Source of the DNA: Epiperipatus broadwayi
Lineage: Eukaryota > Onychophora > Udeonychophora > Euonychophora > Peripatidae
Direction of reading: 5' to 3'
DNA: 64,000 nt
Assembly: GCA_028023455.1 (NCBI GenBank)
Contig: JAQFVV010006473.1
Location: 124,001-188,000, forward strand
This document shows, piece by piece, positions 11,441-33,002 of this stretch. A program made the position numbers and the translations under genes. Every line of letters starts with the position of its first letter. Within the stretch, counting starts at the first letter, position 1. The notes beneath the pieces were generated by a model, which worked only from the letters and a program-made list of their open reading frames with translations, had not been told where the DNA came from and did no database searches.

Positions 11441-12868
11441 AATAAATTATTTTATACTAAAAATTGTAAAAAAACCCCACACGAAACACAAAAAGATGTT
11501 AATTATTTATATTAATGAAGCAAACTAAATAATTATTTGATAAAATAATTTTATAATAATAGTCATTTCTGTTTGCTAGAGTTATGAACAAAAAGAATAA
11601 CAAAAATGGCACGCCATTTCTTCATTCTCAATTTTATCAAATGACTTTTTTTTATTGGAAATATATATGTATATGCTCTCAAGTTGTTAATATTAAAGTT
11701 TTAATATTGTTACATTGCAAATATCAAAATCTACTCACAACAATGACATGAATCAATTGAGATAAACAATTCAATGATTATCACTAATCATTTTTTAAAA
11801 GTTATTCCAAATCCAGATATAAACCTTAAACCTGTTCAAGATTAATGTATCCATTTTTGAATTAAATATATGCAGATAGAATAATTAAGGTTCATTTCTT
11901 GATTTTCATGTGTAACATCTTTGTAGATGTAATTAATAATCTGTACCTCACCACATATTGTTAAAACATTGAATTAAACCACTATAACATTAAGAAAATA
12001 CAGAATTTAATATAATTGTCAATGCAAAAATGTGTAACAAGAAAGCACGTTATGAGAAAAAGTATTTATGTCATAGTTTTGGAAAAAAATATAAAAAATG
12101 TGTATTAAATCTTTTGACATAATATAAGTAAAAAAGAAAGCTAAAAAAAAAAAATCATAAAAATTGAAAGCATAATTTCTTAAAAACATTGTTTGACAAA
12201 CATAATATTTTGAAATATTAATTATTCATTTTAAAATTTTTAATTTGAAAAAAACTTGCTTTAGAAATTTTTCTGTTTTAAATCAGTCTTTAAATTGAAA
12301 TATTACTCTCAACTATCTAAAAAAACATGATAATTTATTTTAAAAGAACTGTTCATTTTCAGTTATTTGCTAATGTGTTTAATTAATACTATTATTTACA
12401 TGAATATTAAAAAATCACAAAAAGTATCACAATCGACCTAAAGCATATTTGTTGAAAGAAATCCATATATCCATTAAACCTATGTTTTTTTTTAATTTTT
12501 AGTCAAAAAAGTTGATGACAGTAATAAATATGAATATTATACAGTTGCTAAGAAGTTCCTAAATAGAAGTATAAAATATATTAATAGTAAAAAAAGTGAA
12601 AAATTAAATAATGGAATGAGTATCTAATATTTTGCACAAATAAAATAAAAAATAGAATAGATAAGTCGATATAAAACATAATGAACAAATATATGTCCTA
12701 GGTTAATGATTTTTTTTAAAAAATAAGTGAATAAGCACTTGATATTAAAAAAAAAAGATATGTTTATTAAACAATAAAAGAAAGATTTGTCAAAGATTGT
12801 TATTTAGCTCTTTTTCTGGATGTTCTTGAGTTTTACAATTCTTTACATATTATTGAATACATTTGCTC
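11441..12868. other. Unassigned A+T-rich DNA
   Basis: I see no gene, RNA or structured repeat in this interval. Confidence 0.5.
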
Positions 12869-13014
<146 letters not shown>

Positions 13015-13299
13015 TACATTTTAAAAGGTACTTTATTAGGCAAATAATATGCAACATTGGTTTTTATATGTATACGTATGTTTACATTTGCATTTACAAA
13101 ATTTACATTAACAGATTACTGCATAAGCAAATACAGAGGTCAAAAGGGGAAAGGGAGGGTTATAACTTTGAAATGTTCAAATCATTAAGCACACAGTATA
13201 ATACTATGGTTGTCTAAGTTTATGCAATGTGTATGTGAATTAGTTGGAAAAGTCAGGATATATTTTATGTTATTGCTTAGTGATTACATATATATGTGA

Positions 13300-14720
13300 T
13301 TCACATAACTTTAATATTTACAGATATGCCTTGTTTTAAGTCTCTCTGTGTTGTTATCCATGTTCTTTTGTGCTTGTTATGTTTGGCATGTCCATGGAGG
13401 AGTTTTTCTGTTGTTGATGTTTTGTTGAGTTTGTTAAAGTCTTCAGAATGCAGCATAACTACATGGCTGGTCTGTGATGGATTGATCTTGGTTTGGATAT
13501 GGATGGATTTGGTATGGTGCTACTTAGTCAGTGATATATATAATCATATGCTTGATTGCTGGTTTAATAGTGACCAAATGGCATTGAAGATATCTGGATA
13601 AGCTATTTTGCAATTTCTGATTTTTTAAAAGTATTATAGTAGGTAGATGGATATCATATGGTATTGTTTTTTAGGTAAAATCCATCACATGTACCAGAAT
13701 GCATAGAAGATAAATGTTGTTACATGGACCATGAGATTGAAGCTCTAACAATATGTTTTAAGTTTCAAACTGTATGGAGGAATATCCATGCTGTAAGGTA
13801 GCATTTGGAGCAATTCATGATATTCACTGAGGCTTGTTTCAGGTAAATCTATGATTTGATCAAAGGTAAGATCTATCTGGTTGAAGTTCTCTGAAATATT
13901 GGCTCAGTTAATTTTTATCCATCCTTGGTTAGGTTTTTTGGGTAACCTTGTTGCCTTTTGATATCAGATGTTGTTGTGTGTGTGCCCAGGAAACACAGAG
14001 TGCATCAGTGATGTGTGCTGCTGTTTTATACATCACTATTTGTGGGTGGCTTGGTTCAGTATGCTGGCTTGTTTTATTGAGTGTATTATAATTTGACTTT
14101 GGTATATGGTTGTATGTGCTAACTGTAGCATCAGATGCATTGGGTGATATATATGGGAAAGTCTGGAGTCATTTAAAATAAGGCCTATACTATTGGGAGT
14201 TTGATTGTTTGTCTTATTGATTGATATATCAAGTAATTAAACATCCTCATCTTTGATAATATTATTGGATTCTTCAGAATGAGACTGGCCGGTGGGTTTT
14301 TGCTGGTTATTTGGGATAGTGTTGGCAGCATGGACATCCATAGTGCATTTTTGCTGGTGTTGGTTGAATTGGTTATCTGCTGACTGAGCTTGTTATATAG
14401 AATAAGATAGCCATACTGGCCACAGGAGTAGCATTGTAGTTTTAGGTCTCAATATAAAGGCAGAGCATGGTCTACTGATCTGAAATGTGCGAAGCTATGT
14501 GGTCTGGATTGATGTTAGTATTTAATTTTAGTTTGAAATCAAAATTGTTGCTATATACTGATGTAGGTGTGTCTTTGAGATAAATAACCTTGAAAGATAT
14601 AACTGTACCAAATGGTTCCATTATTGTTTGAAAAATTCTGAGATGTGTAGCTAAGGCAGAGTCAGTATGTGTGAGTGTGTAGATTGTGTGGAACACAAAG
14701 GTGCTTCATCACAGGTCACC
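13300..14720 (-). pseudogene. Possible LINE ORF1 (gag-like) fossil
   Basis: On the minus strand a series of frame-shifted coding-like segments is seen, less A+T-rich than the surroundings. An open segment at 14472-14696 (about 74 codons) is followed in another frame by 'CYSCGQYG' (about 14410-14434), half of a CCHC zinc knuckle. Further down are polar, Lys/Gln/Asn-rich segments such as 'KLLHGHAKHNKHKRTWITTQ'. This order (folded domain, zinc knuckle, basic tail) suits an ORF1 protein of a jockey- or I-like LINE. No endonuclease or RT follows before the TAA array at 12869. I do not recognise a specific family; an unrelated decayed gene remains possible. Confidence 0.35.
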
Positions 14721-14779
14721 AAGACACTAAGATAATTAAAACAATTTATACATAAATGAAAATGTTTGCATTTTTGAAT

Positions 14780-15283
14780 CACTTATTGTTAGAAACATAC
14801 CTTGAGTGTAAATATTTTTTATTTAAATATGGCAAGAATACTGTTTTACATGTGGTGACAATTTGCTGAACCTTGAATTTCATGACTCAAAATATACTAT
14901 GTATTTACTGTTATCATTATGATAAACTGAAGAGGCTAACACACTTTTGTCACAGTCATTAATAAAACTTATACATACTGCTGTAAAAAGTTTTGGAGAT
15001 ATGGAGTCATACTGTCAGACATATTTTCTTAATATTAATTTTTTTAGTATTGTTGCTGTTGCAATTTTATAAACATTCTTCAGACTATAATAATATCCTG
15101 GGATCACCTTTTTATAATCTATAAATTCAAAGCATAATGACAACACTTATTATATTGGTCCTTTTTATAACTTCTGTCAATACCTGAATATGGTATGCTG
15201 CACTAAAACCATTTTTAAATCCACTTTGTTCATTGGTTGATTAAAATCCACTTCACTGAGGATGATTTGTAATTATTTTGGTT
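14780..15283 (-). pseudogene. RTE-type LINE copy 1, RT palm part
   Basis: This is a continuation (minus strand) of the RTE copy that starts near 17420, beyond the inserted ZNF706 pseudogene. Decayed motifs include 'QVLTEVI', 'LIDYKK' (motif A region) and 'DSISPKLFTAV', which corresponds to the RTE 'GDTISPKLFTA' motif B. Frames shift repeatedly. The C terminus of this copy is not recognisable before the ORF1-like region at 14720. Confidence 0.6.
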
Positions 15284-15299
15284 AAAAGTTTGTCTAGAA
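15284..15299. repeat. Target-site duplication, left copy
   Basis: AAAAGTTTGTCTAGAA recurs at 15799-15814 on the other side of the ZNF706 retrocopy. The leftmost A residues are ambiguous with the poly(A) tail. Confidence 0.85.
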
Positions 15300-15798
15300 A
15301 AATGCTCTAACTTTGTAAAACTATTAGTAAGGAAGAAAGTTGCACATAGTTATGGCTAGAGGTCAACAAAAAATTCAGTCTCAACAAAAAAATGCTGCAA
15401 ACAGGCCAAAAATTAAAAAAGGACAAGCACACAATCAAAAAGCTTCTGCACAAAAAGCATTAAACACATGTTTGTACAGTTTGTAAGGCCCAAATACCTG
15501 ATCCTAAAACATATAAACAGCACTATGAAAACAAGCATTCTAAGAACCCATTACCAGAAGAATTGAAAGATGTCTGAACAGAATTCTTTGTAATTGTAAA
15601 TATTTTTAAATTTGAGTTGATTTGTGGAACAAGTTTTCAGATTTCTTTCTGATGAGCCTACTATTCCAGAATTGGCTCTTGACTTTCTCAGATGTATCAT
15701 ATGGAAGAATTATGTAACTTTTTGTTGTCTTTTTTGTTCTCTTCTAGACTTTTTTCTCTGTTGGTGGAATAAATAAAATATTTTTATTTTGAAAAAAA
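15300..15798 (+). pseudogene. ZNF706: Processed pseudogene of zinc finger protein 706
   Basis: Translation from the ATG at 15352 gives a peptide starting MARGQQKIQSQQKNA, the highly conserved start of ZNF706, a protein of about 75 residues with an N-terminal SERF-like basic region and one C2H2 finger. After 'QKAL' one extra A in the run near 15461 shifts the frame into a stop. In the shifted frame the finger continues (THVCTVCKAQ, then 'PDPKTYKQHYENKH') and ends 'PLPEELKDV' at the normal stop (15575-15577). It is intronless across this span, has a 3' UTR with an AATAAA signal near 15768, a poly(A) tail starting near 15792, and a 16-bp target duplication. It is therefore an mRNA retrocopy. It lies inside the RT domain of an RTE element. 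The 5' UTR (about 15300-15351) carries no promoter I can see. Confidence 0.93.
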
Positions 15799-15814
15799 AA
15801 AAGTTTGTCTAGAA
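15799..15814. repeat. Target-site duplication, right copy
   Basis: It matches 15284-15299 and immediately follows the poly(A) tail of the ZNF706 retrocopy. Confidence 0.85.
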
Positions 15815-17420
15815 TGGATTAAAGATTGATAGGTCTGCAATTTCTAATAATTTTTATCACATTTTAAAAATATTAATACTATATTCTTACAACCAAGTGG
15901 TACATATTTATCATTTAGACATTTGGTATATAACTTTGCCAAAAAATTCTATTTCTTCATCTGCTTCTTTTAAGATATTAATTATAATTCTATCATTATC
16001 TTGATATTTTTCTCTTCTTCATAAATTTAATTGCTTGTCTCACTTTATTTAAAATCCTGGTCAATTAAAAAAATATAATAGTTGTAAAAGATACTCTTCC
16101 TTCTTCTTTGTTGCTATATAATTCTTGATAAAACACTTCTACATATTTTATATCATCTCTCTTTTTAGTTATAATTACATCTTTTTTTATTGTAGAAATA
16201 AGTTTCCTACAAATACCAAGATGTTTTTTTATACTCTTGAGACTTTTATTATCCACTATAGATTTCCTTATTAGCTCATAATTATACTTTCTTATACTAT
16301 TATCAACTCTTTTATGCACCATTTTACAAATTTGAGTTATTCAAACAGTCTTCTACATCATTTATATACATTTTCATATTACTTTTCTTCATAAATTGTG
16401 TTGTTTCAGTAGAAATTTTACTAGTCAATTGCTGTAACTTGTACCAACTATCTTTGCTGCAATTTTAAAAAGTGTATTATTTATCTTAATGGTTAAAAAC
16501 AGTTTGCAAGTTCTAATTTAAATTTATTGGAATGTTTCTGAAGATTAAAAATATCAACTTTGAATAATGTGCTTCTGAAGATTAAAAATATCAACTTTGA
16601 ATAATGTTTTTCTTAATAATGTTTTGACTTTCTAGTTTTGCATTAACCTGTATTTTATAACTAAATAATCAATGATTACTTCATGTGTTGAATTTATTAA
16701 GAACATTACAATCTTGAAATACCCATTTTCTGTTGATCAAAGTATAATCCAATTCTGCTGTACCTTCATTTGAATATTTCCATATCCATTTCCGTTTAAC
16801 ATTTTTCTCAAAAATGAGTTCATATAATAAAGTTTTTCTTTTTCTGAAAACTTCACAAGTCTACCTTCTCACTGATTTTTACTATTATAGCCAAATTTAT
16901 CTGAAGCTCTTTCATCTTTCAATTGTTTACCAACTCCAGCATTAAAGTCTCCCATGATAATTTTAAAATGTTTTTGGTGCAATCAAGAATTTTTTTGTAT
17001 ATTCATAGAAAATTCTCTGCTTCTTCATCACAATAAGAACTTATTGTGGCATAAACCTGAATTATCTGCATTTGTGATATCTGATATCTAATTAACTAAT
17101 TTTGCCAGTATGTCTAATACACGATCAATCTCCAATGTTATTCTTCCACTTTTTATTTATAATAAATCCTTCTCCACTTGCTCTTCCAATGTTTATGCTT
17201 TGTAGTATAGTGCATGACCACTTTGTAAATCAATTGTTTTTTCACTTTTTATTTTAACATTGCAAAGTCTAATAGTGTCCCTTTTAACATTAGATAGTTC
17301 TTCCAATCCTTGCAATCTGCTTTCAGGTAAAAGGGGTCTGCAGTTGTAAGGATCTAAATAAAATCTTGTCATCAAATAACAGCCTGGGTCTGCAATCAAA
17401 ATATACATATATTGAATTAA
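15815..17420 (-). pseudogene. RTE-type LINE copy 1, endonuclease to RT fingers
   Basis: This minus-strand fossil has RTE motifs in order. Its 5' end (17193-17408) reads 'YNCRPLLPESRLQGLEEL' and 'LQSGHALYY', the start of the APE-type endonuclease. 'MGDFNAGVGK' (near 16940-16975) is the endonuclease catalytic motif. 'WKYSNEG' and the linker 'NKSLKSIKKHL...FYQELYSNKE' follow (16065-16322). Then come the start of the RT domain near 16020-15820 with 'AIKFMK' and a decayed 'NCRPINL' (the LINE 'NYRPISLL' motif). Multiple stops and frameshifts make it inactive. The coding path continues at 15283 after the ZNF706 insertion, with the insertion target in the segment following 'RPISLL'. RTE elements use this single ORF for target-primed reverse transcription. 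Confidence 0.8.
16536..16607. repeat. 37-bp tandem duplication
   Basis: Two copies with period 37 (starting at 16536 and 16573) lie within the decayed endonuclease region of RTE copy 1. This is a local duplication after insertion. Confidence 0.85.
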
Positions 17421-17639
17421 ATATTTTTATGGATTATTATAATAAAAAACAGAAATAAAAAGATTATATTCATATAATCAGATGCTATTTTTGCTTTTTG
17501 ATGTTGCCAGAACACTAAAAATTATTACTAATTGATAATACCCCTAAGCCAAAACAATTTTCTTCATCCTGGTGGAGTTTTTTTGTTAACAGTCAATGTC
17601 TAACTATTGCAGGGGAAAGATCTCCACATTTCCAATTTC

Positions 17640-20260
<2,621 letters not shown>

Positions 20261-23200
20261 GAAGAATCTTAGTACTGCAGGTCTTGGCTGGTAATTTTAC
20301 AGCCTTCTTAGAATAAAGACCATAATTTAGTTTTGCTTGTCATAATTGTAAATATTTATCTCTTTCTATGGATGTACATATATAAAGTTCATCACACACT
20401 CTCAAATAATATTTCACTTAAGAACTACAGGAAACTGAGAAAAAAACCCTATGGTCTCTCTTGATCTTAAATTCAGAAATAAAAAAATGAAAATATTCAC
20501 CACATTGACTGATGTGTGGTGATGCAGATTCAGGTTCATTTACTGCATGAATAATCATAAAAACTTGCAATGACAAGAGCATATGAAGTGATATTAGTAA
20601 TCTGACCTGTTCGGTGGTGTTTGTCTATGGTCTCAAAGTGAAATCAATGGCTTTTTTCAGTTAACAGTAAAGTTTTTTCTGCAATCATATATTGTGACAG
20701 TAATATTATTGGTTCAATAGTGTTTAAATAACCAAGTTAAAAAGTTTTTTTTCATGAGAACAGAAATTTTCAAATTATACATATGAATATAGCATTGTTT
20801 AAGGATTATCAAAATGGCAATTATAGTTTAAGACAAGAACAAAATATGTTGCTAAATTTTAAAAATCGCGATTAAAATTAAATTTCGATAGAAGCATTCA
20901 TTAAAGAATTTAGATCACCAATCCCACATTACACAGAAGTATAATTTATGGTTGAATACTCCGCAATAAAATAAATAAAGCAATCGCAACACAACTATAA
21001 TTTCAATGAATTATATTTTGTTTCAAAATACGTGTAAACAAACTTTACTTCCACAAAACACGCAAATGTACATGCATGCATTTGTGTGTGTACATAGATT
21101 TAATAAAAAATATTTTCGAGAAATTAATAATATATTCAATATAAAATCCTAGGGTTAGCACATATGAGAACTGTCTGTCAATTTAGACATTTTAATCTTG
21201 TTGATTTTAATAAAATCAGGAAAGAAGTTATCATTTGGTATAAAAATAAACACAAATAATTGTATATTTGTCCTGATAATTTTATTTGAAATAATTTTTA
21301 TATGTAAATTGTATTATAAATATAGCTGATTTTACTGTGCAGAAAACAACCAGGAGGATAAAATCATCTGGAAGGAACTTGTTGCCAAGCCGACCCAACA
21401 AAAATTTCACATATAAAGTACAACTAAGTGGAACAGGAGTTCGAATTTACGCCACTTTTCCATCACATGTTCCGCACTACATAAACAAGTGTCGATGAAA
21501 TGCAGGGTTCTTTTTCTATTGTTCTTTCACTTGAAAGGCTCTTCTTAAACCATATCATTTTAATTATTAAGTTTATTATTACACAGTTGGAAGTCACATT
21601 GGCCGGCTCATAATGAAATCATCGAATGTTCGCATTTCAGGGCAGATACTAGCTTCTTGATCATCATCATTACCAATGGAAACATAATTAAGTATTTAAT
21701 AGCGGGAGTTGATAAATTTTTTTTTTTTAACTTGGGAATTATTTAAATGTATGGAAAAAGATTTCAGTGTTATAAAACTACAGAATGATTAGTCTACTAT
21801 GGCGGATGGATCAGATTTTATTGTGTTTATCAATTTTATAGAAATCGTTAATTAAACTCACCTGTGAAGTTTTTACTGCAACCTAATAACTATGTTTTTC
21901 CAATTCCTAAAAGCAATCAAAATTGTTGGAATATTAAAGTGATGCAACGCTCTTCTTTTTTTTATTATTACAGACAGAAGGAAATGTAATCATCTGGGGA
22001 ATCCACAACTTAATTATCTCCTTAATGGATTATTTTAAAAGAATTTGTGATAAACAATATCGTCATTTGCCGTTGAATGTCACTAATGATATTTTTTTCA
22101 TGTCACCTGTGAAAGGAAGTCTGTAGAAATGGACAACAAAGAATTTCCCATTTACTATAATTCAAAGTTTAAAACTTAACAAGTAATGATTAAATTTATC
22201 AGAAGGAATTTTATTAACCTGAAACCTATTGGAAGGAATAAAATGTGCACATCAATTTCGATAAAATTATTCATAAACTTTTGTGCATAATGACAATAAT
22301 ATAAATATATAATTTGTTATTCTTATATATATATATTATAATAAATTTAGTTGTAAGCATTAGGATTAATCAACGTTCTCATCAACAATAAGCAGATCAG
22401 GTAGTATGTTTTTCTTTTATTCAAAGTAATGTGATATTTGAATGTATTATACAAAGATGAGTTGTTCCTTTTTTCTTATATTTGTTAAATAATAATATTC
22501 TTGAATTATCCTATTGGGTATGACATTCTCTAATTTTATATACCTTATATTTTTCTGCCATATATCCCATGACATTGAAATGCGTACATGTTAATAGAAA
22601 TGAATAAATAACATTTTATTTATATAGTTGAAATGTACTTATGATAATAATGTTAAATTTAATAAATAGTAATTATTCCATGGCTATAGGTCTAGTAGAA
22701 TATTTTATTTGAGACCTCAATGTTGTATGAATAGGCCATGTAGATATTGCCCCTAGTTAGAGAAAAATAAATGTTCTCTAAGTACAAAGATTAACAAGAT
22801 GATACCATTAGAACAGTGTGTTTTGAATATAAGAAATATTGGGAATTTACAAGACAGAGTAATCTTTTGGCTTGGTTTTACTAAAATTTAAAATAATAAG
22901 GATATATTAGAGATCATCCTACCCATATGCAACCTTCTTTATTAGTTTGTGTATTTGTGTGAACCAGGCTTCCCATTACACATTAGTGCATCTACATGTG
23001 ATCTTTTCTTTAGAACAATACTTGTATAAAAAAACTCTATTATGTAAGAATGTTTTGGGAATATTTACATAGTTATTTTATACATATTTATTTATTCTAT
23101 TTGATGCATTTATTTTGTTTAATAAATTAATTCATTATTGATTTCAAATGAGGACTTTATGTTTTACTCATTATCATCATTTACACTTTAATCTATATTT

Positions 23201-24255
23201 GTGGTTATATTAGTATAATTTTAGTATTAAAATTTTTGTTATACTTTATTACAGTACATCAAATAAATATTATTTTATGTTAAAATTGCATTAGAGCTCA
23301 TTTGCATTACTTTCACAGTTCTGTTTATATGCTATAAGATATTTGCTGGATATAATCTTAAAATATCCATTTGTATACCCTCATAATTTGAGAAACTGTA
23401 TCATACAGATATCTAAGAGTTTTTATAGTATTAAAAAAGAAGGAGAAATAATATATAGGTGAAAATATTATTTTGTCATTTGTGATGTCATGATAGGCCA
23501 CTGTATCATGTTTTGTTGGTCTTGAATGTAGATCTATGAGCATATACAATATTTTAAATGCTAGATAATCTCTGAGATTTTTTATTAATATTGGTGATCA
23601 CATGTAATAGTATAGTAACTGATACTATTCATGTGATAGATATGTTTACTTATTGATTTTATTACTATTTTTGAGAGGTTAAGCTAAGAGTTAGATAGTA
23701 TCCACTTAGTGACTGGTCATTTTGACCTTGCATTTCATTATATATATATATATATATATTGTACCTATATTGATATAGGCACATATAATTTTATCTAAAA
23801 TTATATTATTAAAATAATCGTTCATAAAAGAAAAACATAAAATTAAACGTTGAAGAGTTTATTACAGTTTGTTTTAGAAAAGGATAAAAATCAAATAGTT
23901 TTCTAGCGTTAGTTTTGAAATAAAAAGCTACAATTAATTAATCAAAAGGGGGGAGGGGGAGTCTTGGTTTGAGAAATGAAACTAAAGGTTTACAAAAGGA
24001 AATAAATAGTTTTATTAGTATTCGTAAAAATATAATTTAAAAAGTTAAAACATACAAATCTCTTTTCATTCAAGTTTAATTAAATAAAAAATAATGTTAA
24101 TTTAAAAATATGCATGTGTTTTTATTAGAATTATAAAATGTTTAAATTTAGTAAATAAATTTTAGTTAATAAATTGTCTTTAAAATTAAACTTTATTTGT
24201 CGGTCAATTCTTTTTATCAATTCCTTTTATCAAGTCTTTTAATCACTAATTAAGT
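20261..24255. other. Long unassigned stretch
   Basis: No gene is supported. A perfect short hairpin occurs at 20497-20522 and TA runs at about 22324-22335 and 23739-23760. A less A+T-rich, repeat-free patch lies at 21330-21680 (reported as a finding). Confidence 0.5.
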
Positions 24256-24469
24256 ATAATCTATTAGTGATTACAAACAGCTGAGCTAGTCATGGATTTA
24301 GGCATTGAGTTAGTGGCCAGTGCTCAAAGTGCATTATTTATTCATCCTTGAATAGATAGCTGGCGCCCGTGTTTATACACAAACAAAAAAAAGTGCTTTG
24401 AACTTGGTGTTGAACTCAACAGCTGAGAAGAAGCTATGTCCTGGAAATGTAACACTAGTTATATACTTT

Positions 24470-24580
24470 ATAGCTATCGTTTGGGCATACATACTCTCCG
24501 AGTATGTTCTTCTCTGCCTAAGAGACCGGTGTTTCGAGTCCACATATTCGAATTCGGTTCAATATATATATATATAATGC
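24470..24580 (+). repeat. Possible tRNA-like SINE head
   Basis: A box A-like start (TAGCTATCGTTTGGGCATAC) is followed by a self-complementary anticodon-arm-like stem (ACATACT...AGTATGT) and a box B-like GTTTCGAGTCC. A short TA run follows, as SINE tails often do. It matches the tRNA consensus loosely, so this is tentative. Confidence 0.4.
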
Positions 24581-25249
24581 CAATGATTTGAGATCATTTT
24601 TAAGCCAGTAAACAAGAATATGAAATCTGCTTATATCTTTATTTTCTGGCACTTTACATGTCTGATAAATAATGAATTGTTCTTCATAGTTCATATATGC
24701 CTTACAATTATTTATTTGAAGGCTGTTTTATTTGTTACTGATATATAATTTCCTAAGACAGTTTTTCCAATATTTTCATACAATGAAAAACTTCACAAAT
24801 CCTAAAATTTTAATAGATCTTGGTTATTTTAAGGGTAGGTAGATATTAATAGTAACTAAATTAAACAAGTAAGTAAAAGAATTAAAAAAAAGGAAACATT
24901 TGGTCTCAGTTTTAATTAAGTAGAAAAATGACATTCAAGAGTAAAATATATTAACTTATAGATAATAAAATTATATTCTTAATGATTTTAATGTTTTTGG
25001 GTCTTGAAATTACAAATCCTTTTGATATCAGGCACAATATTAAAAAGCTGAAATTTTATATTCAGTATAGTGCTCTTATATTTTGATTTTGTTACAGCAT
25101 GCAATGAACATCATGCCTTGCACAAAGATATTGCTCTAAAAACAAAACACAAATAGTTATTTTTTACCCCTTGGGATATTTTTCTGCTAAATTTGTTCAG
25201 AAATAATTTAATTGCAGTTTATTGTATTTTTGTTTTAATTCAGAGTTAC
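24581..25249. other. Unassigned A+T-rich DNA
   Basis: Nothing recognisable is present. Confidence 0.5.
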
Positions 25250-26560
25250 TAATTAAATTGATTAGATTTTTATAATTATTTGCATTGAAGCCTATAGGCT
25301 TAGTCATCACTGTAAATGGATTCAAACCCATGAATTAATCTTAAAGGATTTTGAAAAATGTTGCAAAAGGGGTAATTGTAAGTCATGCAATTGCTCTAAA
25401 ATTATGTTGGAAACTTTGTCATCTACTTTATTATTAATTTCAGTTAAAAATTTATGCAAGATGTGAAAACAATTTAAATTATTCTATTCAATTGTGGAAA
25501 TCGAGGATTGTAACTTTCTATCAAATGATACAGTTTTATCTCTTGCATTAAAAATTGTAAAATTCTTTATTTGTAAGTTAATTTCATTGTACTTAGCAAA
25601 AACACCTGCCAAATAAATATCCAAGACTCACCAACTATAAAGAATTAGTTAAAAATTCAATGTCATTTTATCTTCTAAATTATTTGACATGAAAAACCCC
25701 CAATAAATCACAATGAAGTTCAAAAAGTCTCAATAATGTATTTTATTTGGAAAACTGTTTCACTTTAATACATAATAAAAGTGCAGTTTGTTCACTATGC
25801 ATTTCATCACACAAAATTTTAAAATATCTAGATTGAAGTGATCAAGATTTTACATAGTTGATGACTTAATCCAAAATACATTTTAAATATACCAACAATG
25901 CTTGCCTTTTTGCAGCTACTTCCAAAATATGTATTATATCTCTCTTTATCTTTCCTATCATTGTTTGAGCACCACCTTTATAAATATCAACACACTTTTC
26001 CCAATTAATTTCATGTTTTGTAATGTAATAATTAATATAATTGAATATATCTTCTTCAATACCTCTTTTTTTATAAATATTTACACATGAGGAAATCATA
26101 AATTATCCACTTGCAACCATATTCATTGCAAAGTCTAAGTTGATGGATTAACTCTTTCTTTTTTGATATACATAAAATATTATTTGATGATGGTAATGCA
26201 CATATATTTTTAGCAGATTTTTTAAATTTAATAACAATGATACAATGTCTTTCACACTAGGCCTAATGAACATTTCTCCAATTGTATGAAAATGCAATGC
26301 AGTAATTCCCGTAAAAAAAGCTTCTGTTGCATTTTCATTTCCCTGTCTTAGCAATTATAATCATTTGAAGTTTAGATTTTTCTAGTAAATCATATTATCT
26401 CTTAAAAATGTATTTTTTTCTTTGTAATCAGTGTACAGTATTTCATATCCAAATCCCTAGCTGGAGCCAATAAATGCATAAAACACAAAATAAGTATGGA
26501 GCACCTTTATTGTCAATACATGTAATTTTTCAATTTAAATAACTTTTACCGCATTTTCTT
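25250..26560 (-). pseudogene. hAT-type transposase fossil (ZBED5-like)
   Basis: Minus-strand segments, in order, match the hAT-derived family that includes ZBED5 and related domesticated proteins. 'HTIGEMFIRPSVKDIV' lies at about 26200-26290, then 'EINWEKCVDIYKGGAQTMIG' at about 25960-26015 (the family's 'INW.KCV.ic.DGA..M.G' block, here with GGA for DGA), then 'HRQALA'-like 'KRQALL'. Further downstream come decayed 'LLRLFELHCDLLGVF' and 'KYNEINLQIKNFTIFNARDK', the latter corresponding to 'LN.LN..LQG....IFNA.DK'. Stops and indels break it throughout. N-terminal BED-finger remnants are at best faint (26460-26560). I saw no terminal inverted repeats, so it is a fossil transposon or retrocopy. 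It is inactive. Confidence 0.65.
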
Positions 26561-27045
26561 TTTATATGCTCATAGATAAAATCTGCTTTTTAATATTAAA
26601 TTTTGAAGAAACAACAGTTTTTTTTTTCAACCATAGATGTTTTAGAATAAGCACTTGACCCTATCTTGTTTTAATGTTTTTCTCTTTAACCAAGGATAAT
26701 TTTGAATAATATTTAATTTTTATAATTAATCAGAACTACAATAGAAACGAACTTGTGTTATATAAAAATACGGCAACACACACACAATTATTTGTGAAAG
26801 AAAAATACCAAAAAGTGTCAATAATGGAAAAGTAATTGTAAACAGTGTGATTTAACAAAATGTTTAGTAACATATTAAAAGATTGTAAAATAAATGAAAT
26901 TATAATATATAAAATCAAATGTAAAATAGTTGAAAGCTGTAATGAAGAAATAAAAAAAAATGACAATAGTAATAAAAATGTTCAGTCACAAAATTTATGT
27001 GAGTTAATTCAGATCTATCATAACAATAGAGTCAAAAGTGCTAAT
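26561..27045. other. Unassigned A+T-rich DNA
   Basis: A plus-strand ORF (26860-27051) encodes a polar peptide I do not recognise, ending at the AAT array. There is no convincing coding signature. Confidence 0.4.
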
Positions 27046-32833
<5,788 letters not shown>

Positions 32834-32849
32834 TATTCAACTTATTGTT
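32834..32849. repeat. Target-site duplication, left copy
   Basis: TATTCAACTTATTGTT is repeated exactly at 33266-33281, flanking the foldback element. Confidence 0.9.
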
Positions 32850-33002
32850 ATTAAACATCACATGATCACCATTAATTATGCTTGCTTATAACTGTTATTA
32901 AAACAGGCAAAACTCTCTCTATATATTGCCACTCAGTGCAAGCTAGAATAATCAATGGACTGCAGAAGACTTGTGCATAAAATACCCATCTAATGCCTAC
33001 TC

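Noticed and set aside
13296-13601. 101-codon plus-strand ORF
   Set aside because: It is antisense to the ORF1-like fossil, and its hydrophobic composition is a by-product.
20497-20522. Short perfect hairpin TCACCACA...TGTGGTGA
   Set aside because: Too short and isolated to assign; expected by chance at this scale in a window of 64 kb with many hairpins.
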